Positions 10,901 to 24,115 are shown, numbered from the stretch's first letter. The stretch is 55,350 nt of DNA from Prototheca cutis (GCA_002897115.2 BCIH01000001.1:693496-748845); one strand, 5' to 3'. A program made the numbers and translations. The notes: generated by a model from the sequence alone, not told the origin.

Positions 10901-13900
10901 TGTGAGCCCAATAACGATCGCAGACTCTGCCTGTGGTCAAGCCCAGTGCCCACAGGGACAACATGTGCTCAACTGCAACACACAGACCGGCCTTGCCACA
11001 CCCATTCATCCATCAATACCTTGCCAGGCTCATTCCTCCCCCCCCAGCCCAACCCCGACCCCCACACACCAAGCCCAGCTACCCATGCCACGCACCAGAG
11101 TGGTAGAACGACAGCAGGCGGAAAAAGTCAAACCGTGAACACATGCGCTGCAGGTCCCGGGAGATGGCCTGCTCCCCGTTTCCTCCAGACACCTGCCATG
11201 GCCGCGGTGACGAGCAATGGTGTTGAGGCTCTGGACTAAAGACGCACTGCTGGGCCCCCCCTGCTCAATTGCCAGGGCTGCAACTCCCCCCCTTCCAGGG
11301 TGCGAATCATGCATCCCACTCCTCCACCCCACACGCACCTTGGACTCGAAGGAATTGATGGAGTCAAAGCCCATGTCACGACCCTTGCCGACAGAGATGT
11401 ACTCCTTGAACTTGGTCTTGCCACCACGCAGGGTGTGGTTATATCCTGCAAACACATCCTCGCTGATGTGGAACGCTCTGCAGGATTGTGGTTTTGGGGG
11501 TAGCAGAGTTGCCGGGCAAATGACCGTGCTTTTACGTAGCCCAGAGGGTAATGGCTTACTGCTCATGACCCCCCCACTCCCAAAAAGGGCTCCCCCACCA
11601 AAAGAAAAAAAGGCTGCCAACCCCTGAGATCCCTAGACAACTGACCGTGTGGCTTTGGAGATGCCGCCGCGCGTCATGACAAACAGCTTGTTCCAGAGGT
11701 CGGGGTGGCCGTAGTGGAAGCGCACGCCGCCCGGCCAGGTCATGACGCGCTGGATGATGGACCCAAACGTAAACTCTGTGGTGGCGGCAAACCCAGCCAG
11801 TGCGCCCGAGTCCTGGGAGAAAACCCATTCGCGGAAACCCACCAGCGCGACGGGGGAATTTTCCATGTCAGGAAACGGTCGCTCGTATGCATTCACCACA
11901 CCTGGGGGGTGTTGTGGGGTGGGCGACAAAATTGGGGGGAAGGGTCTTGGAGGAGCGCCCAAGGCAGCGGCTGAAGGCGCAAAATTCTCCAGCAAACAGA
12001 CACATGCAGTGTTGCCTTGGCTCAAGGGATGGTGGCCCGCACCGCCCCTAGGGCCGATGTCACGAGGGGACAACCCAAACCCACACCGCCCACCTGCCCA
12101 ACCCCCATGCCACCACCTCTACCAAACCCACACACCTTGCGGGGTCTTGGGGGTGGCACCGCCCGCACCAGCGCGGCCCGCGCGGCGGCCCGCGCGCACG
12201 GCCCGCGACGCCTCTGCCTCGAGTCCGTCGTGCCTCGGCGGGTTGAACTCGTCGATCAGGCTGCGGATCTTGACTGCCTCGGCCATGTAGTTGTCTTGGT
12301 TCATGTCAATGGCCTGGAGCACCTCGCCAAAGCAAAAGATCGCCGCCGCATTTTGGTTCTCGGGCTTGCCCTCGCCCAGCACCACGCCGTGCGGCGTCAC
12401 GCGGTTGCGCGGCAGGCGCACGCGGTACAGCTCCTGCACCGCCGTGGAGTCGGTCACCACCGTGCCGATGTTGGCACGCACCAGCACCGCCGACTGCTCC
12501 TGGCCAGACTCGGTCAGCCGGCTGTCCAGTGTCGCCACGCGCAGGCTGGGGTACTGATGCAGCAGCATGTCGATCCCCCGCGCCAGCCACCGCCCCTTGA
12601 CCGACGATGACCGCCGGTTCTCTCCGTATTTCTGTGGTAGGCCAGGTGGTTGTTTGGGGTGGGGTGGGTGAATTGGGAGATTGGGGCCCTGACACTCTCC
12701 GCTTCTCGAGCCATTCCAAATCACCACCCGTCAACAACAACGGTACCCCCTCCCCCCCACCCCGCCGCCCTCTCTCAAAAAAAGAACCTGGCTGGCGACG
12801 ATGTAGGTGAACTTGGAGCTGACGAGGTCCTTGAGCTTGGCCTCGTAGGCCAGCTGTGGCACGCCCGGTGGCCGTGGAGTCTCCAGCCGTGCCATGAGGG
12901 CCACTGCCTTTTCGTAGGCCATCATGCCTCGCACCGTCCGTGCCAGGAGCTGGCCGCGGTACGAGGCCCAGAGCAGGAGCGCAGACTGCACGCCGTGCAG
13001 CGGCCCACCCACGTCAAAGTCCGCCTCGGTGACGTGCCGCGGCTCCAGGCCCCGCAGTGCGGGGCCCAGCCGCTCCAGCAGGTGCTCCCACTCGCGCGAG
13101 TACGCCGACCGCAGCCATTGCGACACCGACACACCGTCGGCATTCTCGCGCACCAGATCGCCCATGCTGCCCGCGGCTGCCGGGTCCAGGCCAAAGTGTC
13201 GCGCCACGCCCGCCGCGTTGAGCGCGTACACCACGTCCTCCTCGTAGTGCGGCGTGAGCACGTTCCAGCTCAGCATGTCCTCCACCGCGGGCGGTGCCTG
13301 CAGCGTCGGGTTGCGCAGCGTGCCCATGAAGGACAACAGCACGCGACGAGCCTCCTCGCCCCGAGGCTGCGCGCCGCGCGCCGTGGTGCTCAGCATGCGC
13401 GTGAGCTGCCTCGCCACCGCTGCCACCGCACGCTTGGCAGGGCCGTCGACCGACTCGGCGTGCACGGGGGCCAGCGCCCCAGCCTCGCCCACAAACTCCG
13501 CCCAGTGCCAGTAGTCCAGGCGCGAAGAAGCCAGATCCTCCAATGCACGCGCTACAGCCGTTGCGCGAGCGCACTGCTGCCGGCCCCAGTCCGCGTCGCC
13601 GGGGCCACGTGGAAGGTTGGGGTACACCCGCAATACGACCTGCATGTGTGTGTGGCTTGGTGGCGGTGGCACATGGGTCCCGGTGGTTCAACTGCAAGGT
13701 GGTGTCGTCGCGGGTAAGAGGGTGCACTGTCATGTCCACCCTGGTTCAGGTACGTACACACAAAGTGCCTCGTGTTGGCGCCACCATCAACGCCTGATCG
13801 GCAGTGTACAGGCCACTGGCAGGGCCCCGCATCCAACGTGAGCGTCCCACCACCCATGAGCCCGCAGCCCAGGGCCGAACGCGGTACCTCACCCATCCCG

Positions 13901-15196
13901 CCAACTGACATTCTCTACCCCGCACCTTGACCTCGACGCTCAGGACACCCACCAGCTTGTTCAAGCTGTCCCGCATCTTCTGGGAGGCCTCCAGCCGCGT
14001 GCGTTCTGCAGCGCCGTCCGGTGCCTTGGCCTGTGGCAGATCGATGGAGTTGGGGCTGGAGGGTTTGCAGCCATGTCCGTCTGGCAATGCGGTGCATTTT
14101 GAGACATCCACAGGAAAGGAGGCCTAGGTTTCCTTTCTATCGCTCCGGGACCGTGCGGGAGCTGAGGTGGGTCAGAAGCCATGCGAGGACCCGGGTCCAT
14201 ACACACATGCACACGCAGTTGTGCTCAGATCGAACACAGACCCAACTGCGCACGCAGCGTACCATGACCGTCTTCAGTTGGCCAAGCATGTCGGTGAGCG
14301 CGGTCAGACCTTGGCGCCGCGCTGCACGGTGCTCCGGGTCCGTCGTCGACTCCAGCGGCACAAAGTTCAGGAACGCGTCCGCCTGTCGCAGGGAAGTCAT
14401 GGGAGTTGGCTGTAGACCAGGGGTCATCGAGGGCGTCATGGCACAGGTCCCAAGAACCCGTGACTGCATCCTCACCTGGTCGGAGCTGATGACGTCCAGC
14501 TGGAAGAGCAGCCAGGCCAGCAGCGTCCGTAGCTCCACCAGACCGACCTGTGAGATGGCACAAGGAAGAGGGCATGGCTGTGGGGGGGTTCAGGTCCCGT
14601 GCAAGGCACACACAAGCAGTATAGCGTGGGTGCAGTCTGCAAGCTGTAGGGGGGACTGGGGGCCAGAAGCCCCCGGCATACATGATTCTGGCCTGGGCAT
14701 GCCATGTAGATGCACGCTAGCACACCCCCCCTTTAAACCCCCCAGGCTCACCCCAGCCCCCAACAAACACACACACACAGCGCACCTTTTGGCCCGAGTT
14801 GAGCCCTGGGAGTTCCACGGCCTTGGAGATCTGGCCGCCATAGAAGAAAACGGGCAGGAGGAAGGGCCGCATGCCACGGACAATCTTCACGCTGGGATCG
14901 GCATCCAGGTGGACAAATACCAGGTTGTCACGCTCGGTGTTGCTGATGAGATCAACCTCACGCAGTTCCTCCACGATGCCATTCCAAACATCAGAAAACA
15001 CGGTCCAGGACGACACATCAGGGCCATCCAGGTACGTCGGGATGTGCTGTGCATCGGGCTAGGCGGTTGGGCCATTGGTGTGGAAGTGTTCGCGCAGGGA
15101 CTCCTATCCCCAGCAACAGTGAGATTCCAGAGGCTTGGGTTGCACACACTTTGGCACTGAGCACGTCCTACTAGGAACACCCCCCTCCCCGTCCAT

Positions 15197-15238
<42 letters not shown>

Positions 15239-18200
15239 ACACACACACACGCACACCTCCTTGGGCCCCTCTGGCAACGCAAGAGAATTGAGCACAGCGT
15301 CGCGCGAATCTTCCAGCATGCGCTCCACCTGGCTCAGGTGCGCACGATCGGCGCGACGCCGCGAGTACTGCAGCTCCTCGTCCTCCTTGGAGGCCGGGGG
15401 CAGGCCCCAGCGCTCGGCGGGGGAGCGAGCCGAGCCGCCCCGCGACGGTGCGCGCTGGGCGCCGGCTCTGGACCCCGACGCAGTTCCTCGCCCGCCCGGG
15501 GACGCACCCGCCTCGGCCTGCGCGCGAAGGTCCTCGACGGACCCCGTGAGCGTGGCGGCGCCGGCGGGCGACACGCCCGCGCGCCACCACTGCGCGGGCG
15601 CCTTGTGGAACGTGGCCGCCACCTCCTGGAACATGCCCACGGCGCCGAGGTTGAGCTGGATCAGGCCCTTTGTCCAGCCAAACAACGAGGTGACCAAGTA
15701 GTAAAACACCTGCGCGTCGCTGGCCATCACCAGGAATGCCGGCAGGCACCGTGCGATGACCAGCACAAGGTCACCGTCGATGCCAGACGTGCCGCTCCGC
15801 AGCCAGCCACGGTGCCACAGACCCAGCACCGACGCGTCCAGGGTGCGGAACACCGCGTACCAGTCAAACAGAACCTTCATGCCCAGGACCAGCACCCAGA
15901 ACAAGACATTGGCCAGCCACGTAGACCAACTGACCTGCAGGTTGGGTTGGGTTGGGTTGAGGGTGGCTGAGGTGCGGGGGGGACTCCTCAGGCACTCGAG
16001 CGACGACCCATGGCCAGGGCAGACCGGCATCTCACACGGCAATCGACCTGCTTCCTCCTCCCTTCCGAAAATACTCACAACCCCGACGGACGGACCTTCA
16101 TGGGGTAGGGTGCCACATGGTCGCGCGGCGGCGGCCGGGCCGAGGACGCGCCCAGGAACTCAAACCCCCAGGCCACCAGGGCCCAGCCCCACCCGAAACC
16201 CCACGAATGCTCCCGTGCCCGGCGCGCGGCCGCCGCGATGCCGTGCGTCAGCGACGTCGTGTACCCCGGTCGCTGCGTGAGCACGGCGTGCGCAACGACC
16301 AGGCCACCATACCCTGCCGCCACCCAGTACCAGATGCGGTACTCCGCAAACTTCCACCAGCCTGTGACCTGTGCCGCCAGGACCAGGCCCATCACCACGG
16401 AGATGCACAGCCAGTGCAGCACGCCCACCGCACCCCGCCAGTCCACAGGGCCCCCCAGCAATCGCGGACCGCCACCTGTTGATTTTTTTTTTTTTGGTGG
16501 TGTATGTAGGGAGTGCAAGTGATAGAGAGAGGATGTCACAACAGCAGCAGCACTTGCTCGTGGGCATCAAGTGAGCGCTGCACATAGCTGGCTGCCCGAA
16601 GGCAGACAGCGTCCCCAACTCCCGTGCCAATGGCATCGAGACTAAAACCACTGTTCAACACCCCCCCCGCCCTGCACATACATACACACAAAAAAACCGA
16701 TCCACTCACGAGTGACGCGCTGGGTCCAGACGACGGCGACCTGCTCCATCAGGCAAAGAAAGGCGTGCGACAGCGCCAGCGAGCTCCACGCATACCAGTT
16801 GTGCTTGCCCCATGTGTACACCGCCATGATGTGAAACTCCAGCACCACCGCCGCCCAGACGCGGAAAAAGGTCCGGTACAGCGTCCATACGCTGCGCCGT
16901 TCCACAAACGTCTTGCCCAGCACGAACGTCGACCACCAGTCCTGCGCCATGTCGATGTCCCAACCCAGCGTCAGGCCCGCCGCCTCGCCCGCCGCCGCGG
17001 TCAGCGGCGGCGCCGAGGGCACAGACAGCGAGGCCGCCAGCGGCGCGTCGGGCAGGGGGGCCCCGCCGCTGCGGGCACGCACCGTCGCCACGCCCCGCCG
17101 GGAAGCGGTCTTGTCCGGGGCACCACCCCTGCCACCCGTGACGCTGACGCGGACACTGCCGATGGCCAGCAGCGCGTCATAGGGATCACGCGACATGGCG
17201 ATGCTGGCCTTTGGACCCACGCGCACGCCCAGGCGCAACAACGCCGCCGCCACGGTGTCGGCCCGGCACAGCGACTCGTTCACGTCGTCGTAGGCCACGC
17301 GGTGTGCAATCTCCACGCCCGCGGTGCCCAGCTTATCGACCTGCTCCGCTAGGTACCCAAACACGGGTGAGACCACGCGGTCCAGGAAGGCACCCGCATC
17401 GCCGTACGCTGCCATCTCCGCCAGCGCACGGCAGTCGGGCGAACCATGCGCGACCAGGCCCGTGCCCTCCAACAGTGACCGCGCGGCCCGCAGACGGCGG
17501 TCGTCCACGGCCTCGGGCACGGGACCCAGCGTCTTGGACACCTGCGCGATGCTCTCCCGGTATTTGTTCCGCAGCGTCACCATGCGCTGCACCATGTTGG
17601 CATGCTTGAGATGCTCATCTGCAGGGGGAGGCGGCAGGATACCGTGGTGGGCAATCAAGAGAGCAGACCAGGCGGTGAATGGTCCAGGATGGACGACGCA
17701 TATCGTTGTACTCTGAACGCATGAAACCGAGCAGATCCTCGTTGTCCAAGCGCACGTGGAGGAGGCGACAGCACATGCACCTGTCACAGCCAGCACCCAC
17801 AAGAAAACCCCTCACGTCCGCACATGCAAAGACAGGGGAGCTCGCGGAGTCGGGAGGCGGGCATGCAGCCCCGTTCCAGCGATTGAACGAGTTTCGCGCA
17901 ACCCAGTAGATGAACCACATCAGTTCGGGGGTATGCCGCAGGTTGGCTGCCTCGGAGTAGATGAGGAAGTACATTGCCAATTCTTCCAGCCCAAACTCCC
18001 ATTCCTGCATGCTCGTTTGGCCATGGGAAAGGAAGGAATTCAGAAGACTGTCCATAGAAGCAGCCATGGGAGGCACGGCTCAGTCGAGCATCGCTGCCCC
18101 ATGGCGGAGAATGCCACCAACTGGCAGTCATTTCCCATGCCAACACGTGCACTGCCCCCTGCAAAACTTCAAGACCAGCAGGGCCCGCCTACACCCAAGG

Positions 18201-19145
18201 ACATGAAGATGGTGAGCAACGAGAGCAGGAGCAAGTGGCACAGGAAACTGGCAAGAACGCATTGCGGGGCAAGAGCCCCTGGCTTTGCCATCGGCCGTCT
18301 GCAGGAGGCCCGACAGGTCGTTAGGGCCATGAAACAGCTCAACATCGACGGCAGCACATGAAGGGCTGCGCCCATCAACTGATGAACAAAGAAAAGGGAG
18401 CAAGCCCGTGTGCCAACCAACCTGGATCGGGTGAGGGCGCTGCACTTTGGCCAGGCGAAGCTCGGGAATGCGCTGTGGCAACCCGACGTGGTGACACCAG
18501 TCACGGTAACCCTGGAAGATCGCAGCATGCAGCCGATGCACAGCCCGGGAGAATCGATCGATGTCATCACCTGTAATGCTCCATAATGTGTCTTTTTCAG
18601 CCTGTGGTTCAAACGCGTCAGCAGTCCTTGCAGGCAAACAGACGCGACACCGCCGCAAAATTCAGCAATAAAAACTTGCCTTGCACTTTGTCTCTGCGCA
18701 TGTAGTTCTTCACAAGAAGATGATGGAGATGGTCCGTGGTAAGGAATATGGTTGCAGGTGTCCATGTGGACTCTCCGGTCACCTGCGGTGGAGGGGTTGT
18801 GGCTGCCCTTATGGGAGTAGCAGCGAGACCCACGCCCACCCGAATCTAAAACATGGTGCGATCTAAGACGGAGCAGCCATCACTCTCGACCATGAGCCTC
18901 TACCTCTGTTCTAGAGTCCATGCTGAACGCTTGAAATCCATATCGCCTGCCCAAACGATTGACCACCTGCGGCGAAGAAACGTGATCATGGTGATGAATG
19001 ACCTCGCCGCCCGGGAGTTCCCGCCGAGACCATCGGCAGAGCAGCCCGTGCCACCCGACACGATGCGTACAACGTAGATGGCAGCATGCCACCCTTCGTC
19101 ATGTGGTGAGGACCCGAACAGGGTCGCGCTGGACGAACTGGACAT
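6806..19145 (-). CDS. Callose synthase (1,3-beta-glucan synthase, GT48/FKS1 type)
   Basis: Integral plasma-membrane enzyme that polymerises UDP-glucose into 1,3-beta-glucan. Minus-strand exons: 19145..19074, 18966..18904, 18782..18680, 18570..18422, 18004..~17824, 17618..16710, 16475..16079, 15929..15257, 15046..14786, 14547..14476, 14382..14263, 14030..13926, 13639..12788, 12631..12136, 11901..11646, 11477..11339, 11192..11096, 10706..10434, 10122..9992, 9716..9630, 9324..9230, 8904..8833, 8662..~8494, 8249..8102, 7730..7623, 7461..7346, 7275..7038, 6937..6806. The protein is about 2,170 residues. Diagnostic family stretches include YSEAANLRHTPE, WASYRGQLLARTVRGMM, GEGKPENQN, FHYGHPDLWNK, GGISKA, EDVFAGYNHTLRGG, VGKGRDMG and NGEQAISRD, in canonical order. 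Membrane segments flank the catalytic core on both sides. Phases close everywhere except after the exon starting at 8662, and the junction near 17.8 kb is a guess. The intron after 18680 is GC-AG. Confidence 0.93.
7892..7926. repeat. Poly-C tract (35 C)
   Basis: Homopolymer inside a callose synthase intron; it reads as poly-G in the transcript. Its exact length is likely unreliable. Confidence 0.95.
10711..10797. repeat. Intronic GT-rich minisatellite
   Basis: Three tandem units of roughly 28-30 bases, each a (GT)n run followed by ATGAAGGGGGTTGG. It lies in the callose synthase intron directly upstream (in transcript sense) of the exon at 10706..10434. Confidence 0.9.
15198..15238. repeat. 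Poly-C tract (41 C) followed by CA repeat
   Basis: Homopolymer next to (CA)n inside the callose synthase intron between exons 15929..15257 and 15046..14786. Confidence 0.95.
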
Positions 19146-19964
19146 GGCGTCCACTCCCCCAAGCCGCGCTGCCCTCGGGCTCAAGGTAGTTGAGGGTTCA
19201 TGCCGTCATGGCGCGCGTCCTGCGCAGTACTCGGCTTGTTCACGCGTGCAAATAGTCATGATGCCTATGCTTGAAATGTTTCCGATAGCGCATGATGCAT
19301 CGCTGGCTTCCCCACACGTCAAGGGGGCAGATTGAAACGCGGTGACCGCAACAAACCTTCGCGCCAAGAGGCCAGGGCCACCCACGCTTTGCCGCTGGTC
19401 TCAGGGACGAATCTGTATGCTGGCTTGTCTCCGCGGATCACCCCGCGCCTGTGACGCCATAACGCACGTCATATGGGCACCAATGTTCTATGTTTAAAGC
19501 ATTTAAGCCGGCATTGGTTGTTGCCTAGCCAGAAGAACGCCTGCTTTGGCATCGTCGTGTGAGTTTGCGGAGGACCCTGGGCATTGGCCTCGACCTACGA
19601 CACACGCATCCGCCCAACAGCGCAGCCGATGACCTGGTCACGCATTGGTTCTCGTTTCCATGCTGATTTGACTAGCTTCTCATGATGTTCGCCGACGCTG
19701 GACTTCGGCGGCTTCTCAGCTGCACTCCTCCCCAGTCCCTCCACCGGCACAAGGGTCCGGGGAGGACCAGGGCTCCTCCCCTCCCTGCGCAACCACCCCG
19801 GTACGTGATGGATGGTCCCTGCCAGGCTGTTCCCACCCCAGCACGATGTTGCTGAAACGCGTATGACTTGGAAGCCCTTATTGTGCAGCAGAGTTTTAAA
19901 CAGTCCCCTTTGATTCGCCCCATCGTCACAATTCTGCCCCCCCATTGGCGGCAGGCGTGCACAC
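19146..19964. promoter_or_regulatory. Divergent promoter region
   Basis: About 820 bases separate the callose synthase start (minus, 19145) from the zinc-finger protein start (plus, 19965). It must hold the promoters and 5' UTRs of both. A short AT-rich patch lies near 19485-19510. No specific factor-binding site is claimed. Confidence 0.45.
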
Positions 19965-20689
19965 ATGCCGATCTCACTCTACAAACCCTTGAACGATCTG
20001 CCTGTGGACGGAGAGGTAGGCAGGGCGGAACTGTGCATGTGCTCCTCTGGACGGGCGGATGTCTGCTGCTGCAATTGAAAAGGCTGTTTCCTCGCATCTT
20101 GTCGTGGGTTGCTGGCATGAGGGTCCCAAATTCCCGCACCTGTGGAGAAGCCAATGCCACATTGACAAGGCAAATTCGCTGCCAAACCCCAACACGGCGT
20201 AGTCCAAGTCATGTTCCTTTTCTATTGAAGCAGCATTTTTCAGACCTCAACGTGCCAAGCCCGCCCTGTCCGCACATGTTCCAGGTGCTCACGTTTGAGG
20301 AGCAGGGCTGCAATCCAGAGAACGGAGGGTGTGGCCAGCCGCAGTTTGTGTGGGAGGTCAAGTGTAGCCGCTGCCACGGCCTGGGCAGCCTGCGAACCTC
20401 TGGCGCCAGCCATGGGAAACGCCGGGGTTCGGGCCGCCGCGCTCCGCTGGCCACCTGTGCGCTGTGCCTCGGTGTCGGTTACGTGCGCCACGCCTCCACT
20501 GCGCCCGACGACACCATGGAGGAGGCATACCTGACCCTGGGCAGGACTGGCACCGCTTCGGAGCAGGAGGCAGGGGGGGGACACGACACCCAGCGGAAAA
20601 AGAAGAAAACGCTGGCCAGTGGCATCACAGCCATCCATATTGCTGGCAACTTGTCTGGAAAGGCAAGGAAACCGCCGCCACCCATGTGA
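19965..20689 (+). CDS. Small DnaJ-type zinc-finger protein
   Basis: Two exons, 19965..20015 (17 residues) and 20285..20689, joined in phase 0, give about 151 residues. The core has two CxxCxGxG-type knuckles: CSRCHGLG and, about 28 residues later, CALCLGVG. This is the pattern of the DnaJ cysteine-rich domain, where four such motifs bind two zinc ions; two motifs would bind one. An extra CNPENGGC pair precedes them. There is no J domain. A basic run (RKKKK) near the C-terminus could be a nuclear or nucleolar signal. Stand-alone DnaJ-type zinc fingers in plants often act as chaperone-like factors, some in plastids, but no transit peptide is evident. The next gene is convergent, 465 bases away. 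Confidence 0.65.
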
Positions 20690-21154
20690 TCCATGCGTAC
20701 AGGCTCGACTGAACTGTTGGGTTGGAGGGTGAGTATGATGTGGTGGACAAGGACCGGGTTCCAGTTGCGGGGCTGAGGATCCACGGCCGGGAGATCGTGT
20801 CCCAGGACCCCTTACTTTGCCCGCACGCCAATGCCTCGTCCATATCATGGAGGCATTCGTGTTGGTCACGCTGCACTCTGGTGGAACAATGTTGTTCTGG
20901 TTTCGCAGGGCGTATTACACTGCATCATTCCACGACACTGCGTAGGAGAGACCACGCAGTGGGCCCCTGGTCCGAGCCTGATGGGACCATGACAACCAGC
21001 TGTTGTCAGGTCCAAGCCAGCGTATCTGCAGCCCTGCAGTCGAATCTCCACCCAACGCATCGGAACGGTGCATGGCTGAAGGCCCAACACCATTCCCCTC
21101 TCAGCCACCAGAGTGCCTCCCATGCTCCAGATGCCCACTGACATCCGGCCGTCT
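20690..21154. other. Convergent intergenic spacer
   Basis: Between two 3' ends (zinc-finger gene on plus, lipocalin-like gene on minus). No gene or named element seen. Confidence 0.4.
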
Positions 21155-22627
21155 TCAACCCACATGCGTCATGTTGGGCACCACGCCAGGCTCCAGGGCA
21201 AGGGAGGTGCTGGACAGCGCGCCCACGAGCCGGCCCTGGCCGTCGTGCTCGCGCTCCATGCCCACAAGGACGCCCTCGCCTACGAGCCACAGCGTGCGCA
21301 GCGCGATGCCGCCCGCACGAGTGCCCTCCAGCTGGACCAGCACGCCCGGCGACAGGCACGCCGCAAATGCCGTCACCGGTGGACCGGTGGTGCTGGCTGG
21401 CAGCCGCGGCAAGGATGGGGGTAGGTCACCCGCAGTTTCCGGGTCCGCAGATCCCGCTCCAGCAGGGGCCTCGGCCCGCATGCCGACTTTGGGTGGCCAG
21501 GGAACCGCTGGCAGCCCCTCCCTGCTCATCACGACTTCCTGCTCCACGTTTTCGTGCACGGTGAGCAGGCATGGGTCCCCCGTCCCGACATCGATGCCAT
21601 GGACGAGACTTCCCAGCACGCCGGCACGCTGCCAGCGCCCCTCAAACTCCGCCGCGGCTGGCGTGCGCGGTGCCGTGCCCCGCGGCAGCCAGCCGTCGTC
21701 GGGTGGTGGGCCCTGCTCGACCCAGACCCCAGGCACGCCCATCCATCGCTCCGCGGTCACATCAATCCACAACGCCGCAGCATGCAGCTCGCCGGCCGGG
21801 CCGGGCGCGAAGCCATGCAGCGCCACGCGCACCCGCAGCCGGTGGTCGCCATCCCATGCCAGCGTGTGCTCCAGCACCTGGGCGGCCCCTGTTCGAACGA
21901 ACAGGGACAGAGGCCCTGAGCTGCTGCTGCCGCCATCAAAAAACACAAAGCCGAGGTCGTCAGAAGCCACAGAAGCCAGGGTCCAGCCCTCCCCACCCAG
22001 CGTGCCGCCCTCGGTCCGCTGCTGGCTGGCTGCGACCAGGGCACACAGCTCCTCCCCCGATTGCCATGGCGCACTCTCCCTGAGGGCAATGGATGCATGG
22101 GATTTCTGTATGTCATGCTTGGCGCCGCCTCGGGGAAGAACGCGCTGGAAAGGATGCTGCCTCAGCCACAAACAGGCGCCTTGGACCTTGGCCGAGGATT
22201 CCCCGCGCCGCCATGTGCTGCCCTCCCCTGCACTCATGATGCATCCCGCCCACCCAGCGCACGTGATGAGCATGTCCTTGCCGTCATCGACGACACGCCG
22301 ATGCAGGTGCAGGTGTCGCTCTGTGGACCAGTCCCCCTGCACGGCATGTTCCTCCGCCAATGTCTCTGCAGCGTGAACCAGGGGGTGGGCCCGAATACAG
22401 GTCGGTGAAGCCTTCCTCCCATTAGCATAGCGCGCCAACGACTGCATGCAATGCAGGACCACCAGGTGGATTGTTTATTGGGAATACAGGCACATTCTCC
22501 GCACACCCTCCATCTGGATGTGTGACAGTTTGAGCGAGGCCCAGGCGCCCTCGCACAGGCCGCAGAGCGTTGACCATAGTGGGCTAGCAGTGGGAAGACT
22601 GGAGGAGCTGGGGCTCCTCGGTGCCAT
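21155..22627 (-). CDS. Conserved-looking protein, possibly lipocalin-like (DUF3598 type)
   Basis: Minus-strand exons 22627..22507, 22365..22263 and 22079..21155 close in phase to give 382 residues. The N-terminal part has a GAWAS-like motif near residues 10-20 and a WSTERHLHLHR segment. The centre alternates beta-type strands with a GGSSSSGPLSLF turn. The C-terminal block has the order 'FAACLSP ... LRTLWLV ... EREHDGQGRLVGA', which resembles the closing barrel of DUF3598/CpcS-like lipocalins of cyanobacteria and plastids. That resemblance is from memory of the pattern and is tentative. GC-rich codon use and clean splice phases make the gene itself credible. The start could lie further upstream. 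Confidence 0.6.
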
Positions 22628-23257
22628 CCGGATACTGAGCGGCGCGCCAGCGAGGCAGGGGCCATCGCCTTCTCTTTGTAATCCTTTTGTGTGTATAATC
22701 CTCATGCGATGGGATTTCCTTGAAATATATCCGCCAGGGATGGACCCCGCACGATGGCATGTGGGCTCCCACTGACGCGACAAAGGCAAGTGCATCTTGG
22801 GCGGTCGAAGCGTGATGCCCAGCGGCAAAATCCTATCATACAATTGCTTTAGATACGGTTTCCCATTGAACTATGAAATGTGGGATCCAAGCAGATGTGC
22901 ACGAAGCGCTGGAACCCAGCCTCGGCCGTGATGGCTTCCGCATTTTGGGGCCGGTTAAAAATCTCGCCACGAAATTGTCGTCCGAGACGCGCACACGCCC
23001 AGCGCGAGCCTGTCGATACATTCAGAAAGCAGAGATTGTCATTGTCCCTACCGATCGCCATGCCCATGAGTTGGCTGAGTTTTACGGCCCGCTCCTGCCC
23101 AAGATGTATGACTTTTGCCTTACCCTGCCATACGCGGTGTACGGAGTGTCCAGGGCAGCCGCCCGGTGGCTCGCCACGGGACGGCTCCTCACCACCAGTA
23201 CGTGCCAGGGCCGCGATCTGGTGCATTGCTGGAAGCATGCTGAGGGCCAGGACGGTC

Positions 23258-23698
23258 ATGTTGGAGAAGTTGTTCAAATCTGTGCAGTTTGCTTCAAGTT
23301 GTACTGGTATTCTTATCAGTGTCGGGCCCTGTAACCACCGAACAACTGCAGATCTTGTCTGCACACTCGTCCTGGGGCTGCTTGGTTACTGGAGCTTGAA
23401 GCGGTACAAGGTTGGGGCCCCGGCAACCCTGACAGCCCTGCTGTCCCTCGGTACGTTCGCTGTCGTTGTGACCAGTGGGAACGCCGGCATTGGAATTGCC
23501 GTTGATGCAGTCTTGGCGAGCAGCCTGGGCCAGACAACGGTACGATCGCAGCACAGTTTCCAACAATGGCACTCCCCCACCAGCATTGGCGGGGTCCATG
23601 CATGCAAGTCCTCTTCCAAGCCCCAAACAGAGACACCCTCTGTTCCCACGGAGTGCAGGCGTTTCGGTGTGCATGGTCGGGTCCACACTCCGAGCTGA
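23258..23698 (+). CDS. Possible small membrane protein
   Basis: An open frame of 146 codons starts with ATG at 23258. Residues about 30-85 hold two hydrophobic segments (CTLVLGLLGYW and LLSLGTFAVVV), separated by a short basic Gly-Pro loop, a layout seen in TMEM14/FAX-type proteins. A good donor (ACG|GTACGA at 23540) suggests that the real exon ends there and the remaining frame is intronic. A possible last exon around 23658-23825 does not join in phase from the first acceptor. The gene model is therefore uncertain, and it may begin with an exon accepted at 23352. Confidence 0.3.
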   Translation: MLEKLFKSVQFASSCTGILISVGPCNHRTTADLVCTLVLGLLGYWSLKRYKVGAPATLTALLSLGTFAVVVTSGNAGIGIAVDAVLASSLGQTTVRSQHSFQQWHSPTSIGGVHACKSSSKPQTETPSVPTECRRFGVHGRVHTPS

Positions 23699-24115
23699 GC
23701 AGCTGTCTTTCTGGGACTGGTCCGAGCTGCCTGTGGATGCTGCGCTGAGCGGGTTTTACGTCTGGTGCCTCATCAGGGCATCCCAACCCGGGCACAAGGC
23801 TAAGACGCCAGGCGAAACGCGATGACCGGGGGGGAGCTTGCCCTACCGCATGACGAGGAGTCGAGCAGCCAGCCCATGCACTCATTTTCCCTTGCCTGTG
23901 ACGAGACCTCTTCCTTGGCACTTGAAACATGCAGTCGTGACAGCAGTCGTGAACCCAGACCTCATCGAGCATCATCACCATGCCCTGGACACCGGTCATG
24001 CATTGACCATGGGCACGTGCCAAGCACGACAGCAGTGCTCCTTTGGAGCACTGAGTTTGCCGTCCTCATCAAAAGTTCCGAAGACACTCGCACCACTCCA
24101 CGCCATGCATGCTCC

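Noticed and set aside
12017..13717. Plus-strand frames opposite callose synthase exons
   Set aside because: Arg/Ala/His-rich shadows of conserved GT48 catalytic exons on the other strand.
15941..15961. GGGTT repeats resembling telomeric sequence
   Set aside because: Only about four units inside a callose synthase intron; not the usual algal telomere unit (TTTAGGG or TTTTAGGG).
22849..23364. Minus-strand frame of about 170 codons
   Set aside because: Low-quality composition with no domain or splice partners, and overlapped by a hydrophobic plus-strand frame that reads better; neither is strong.
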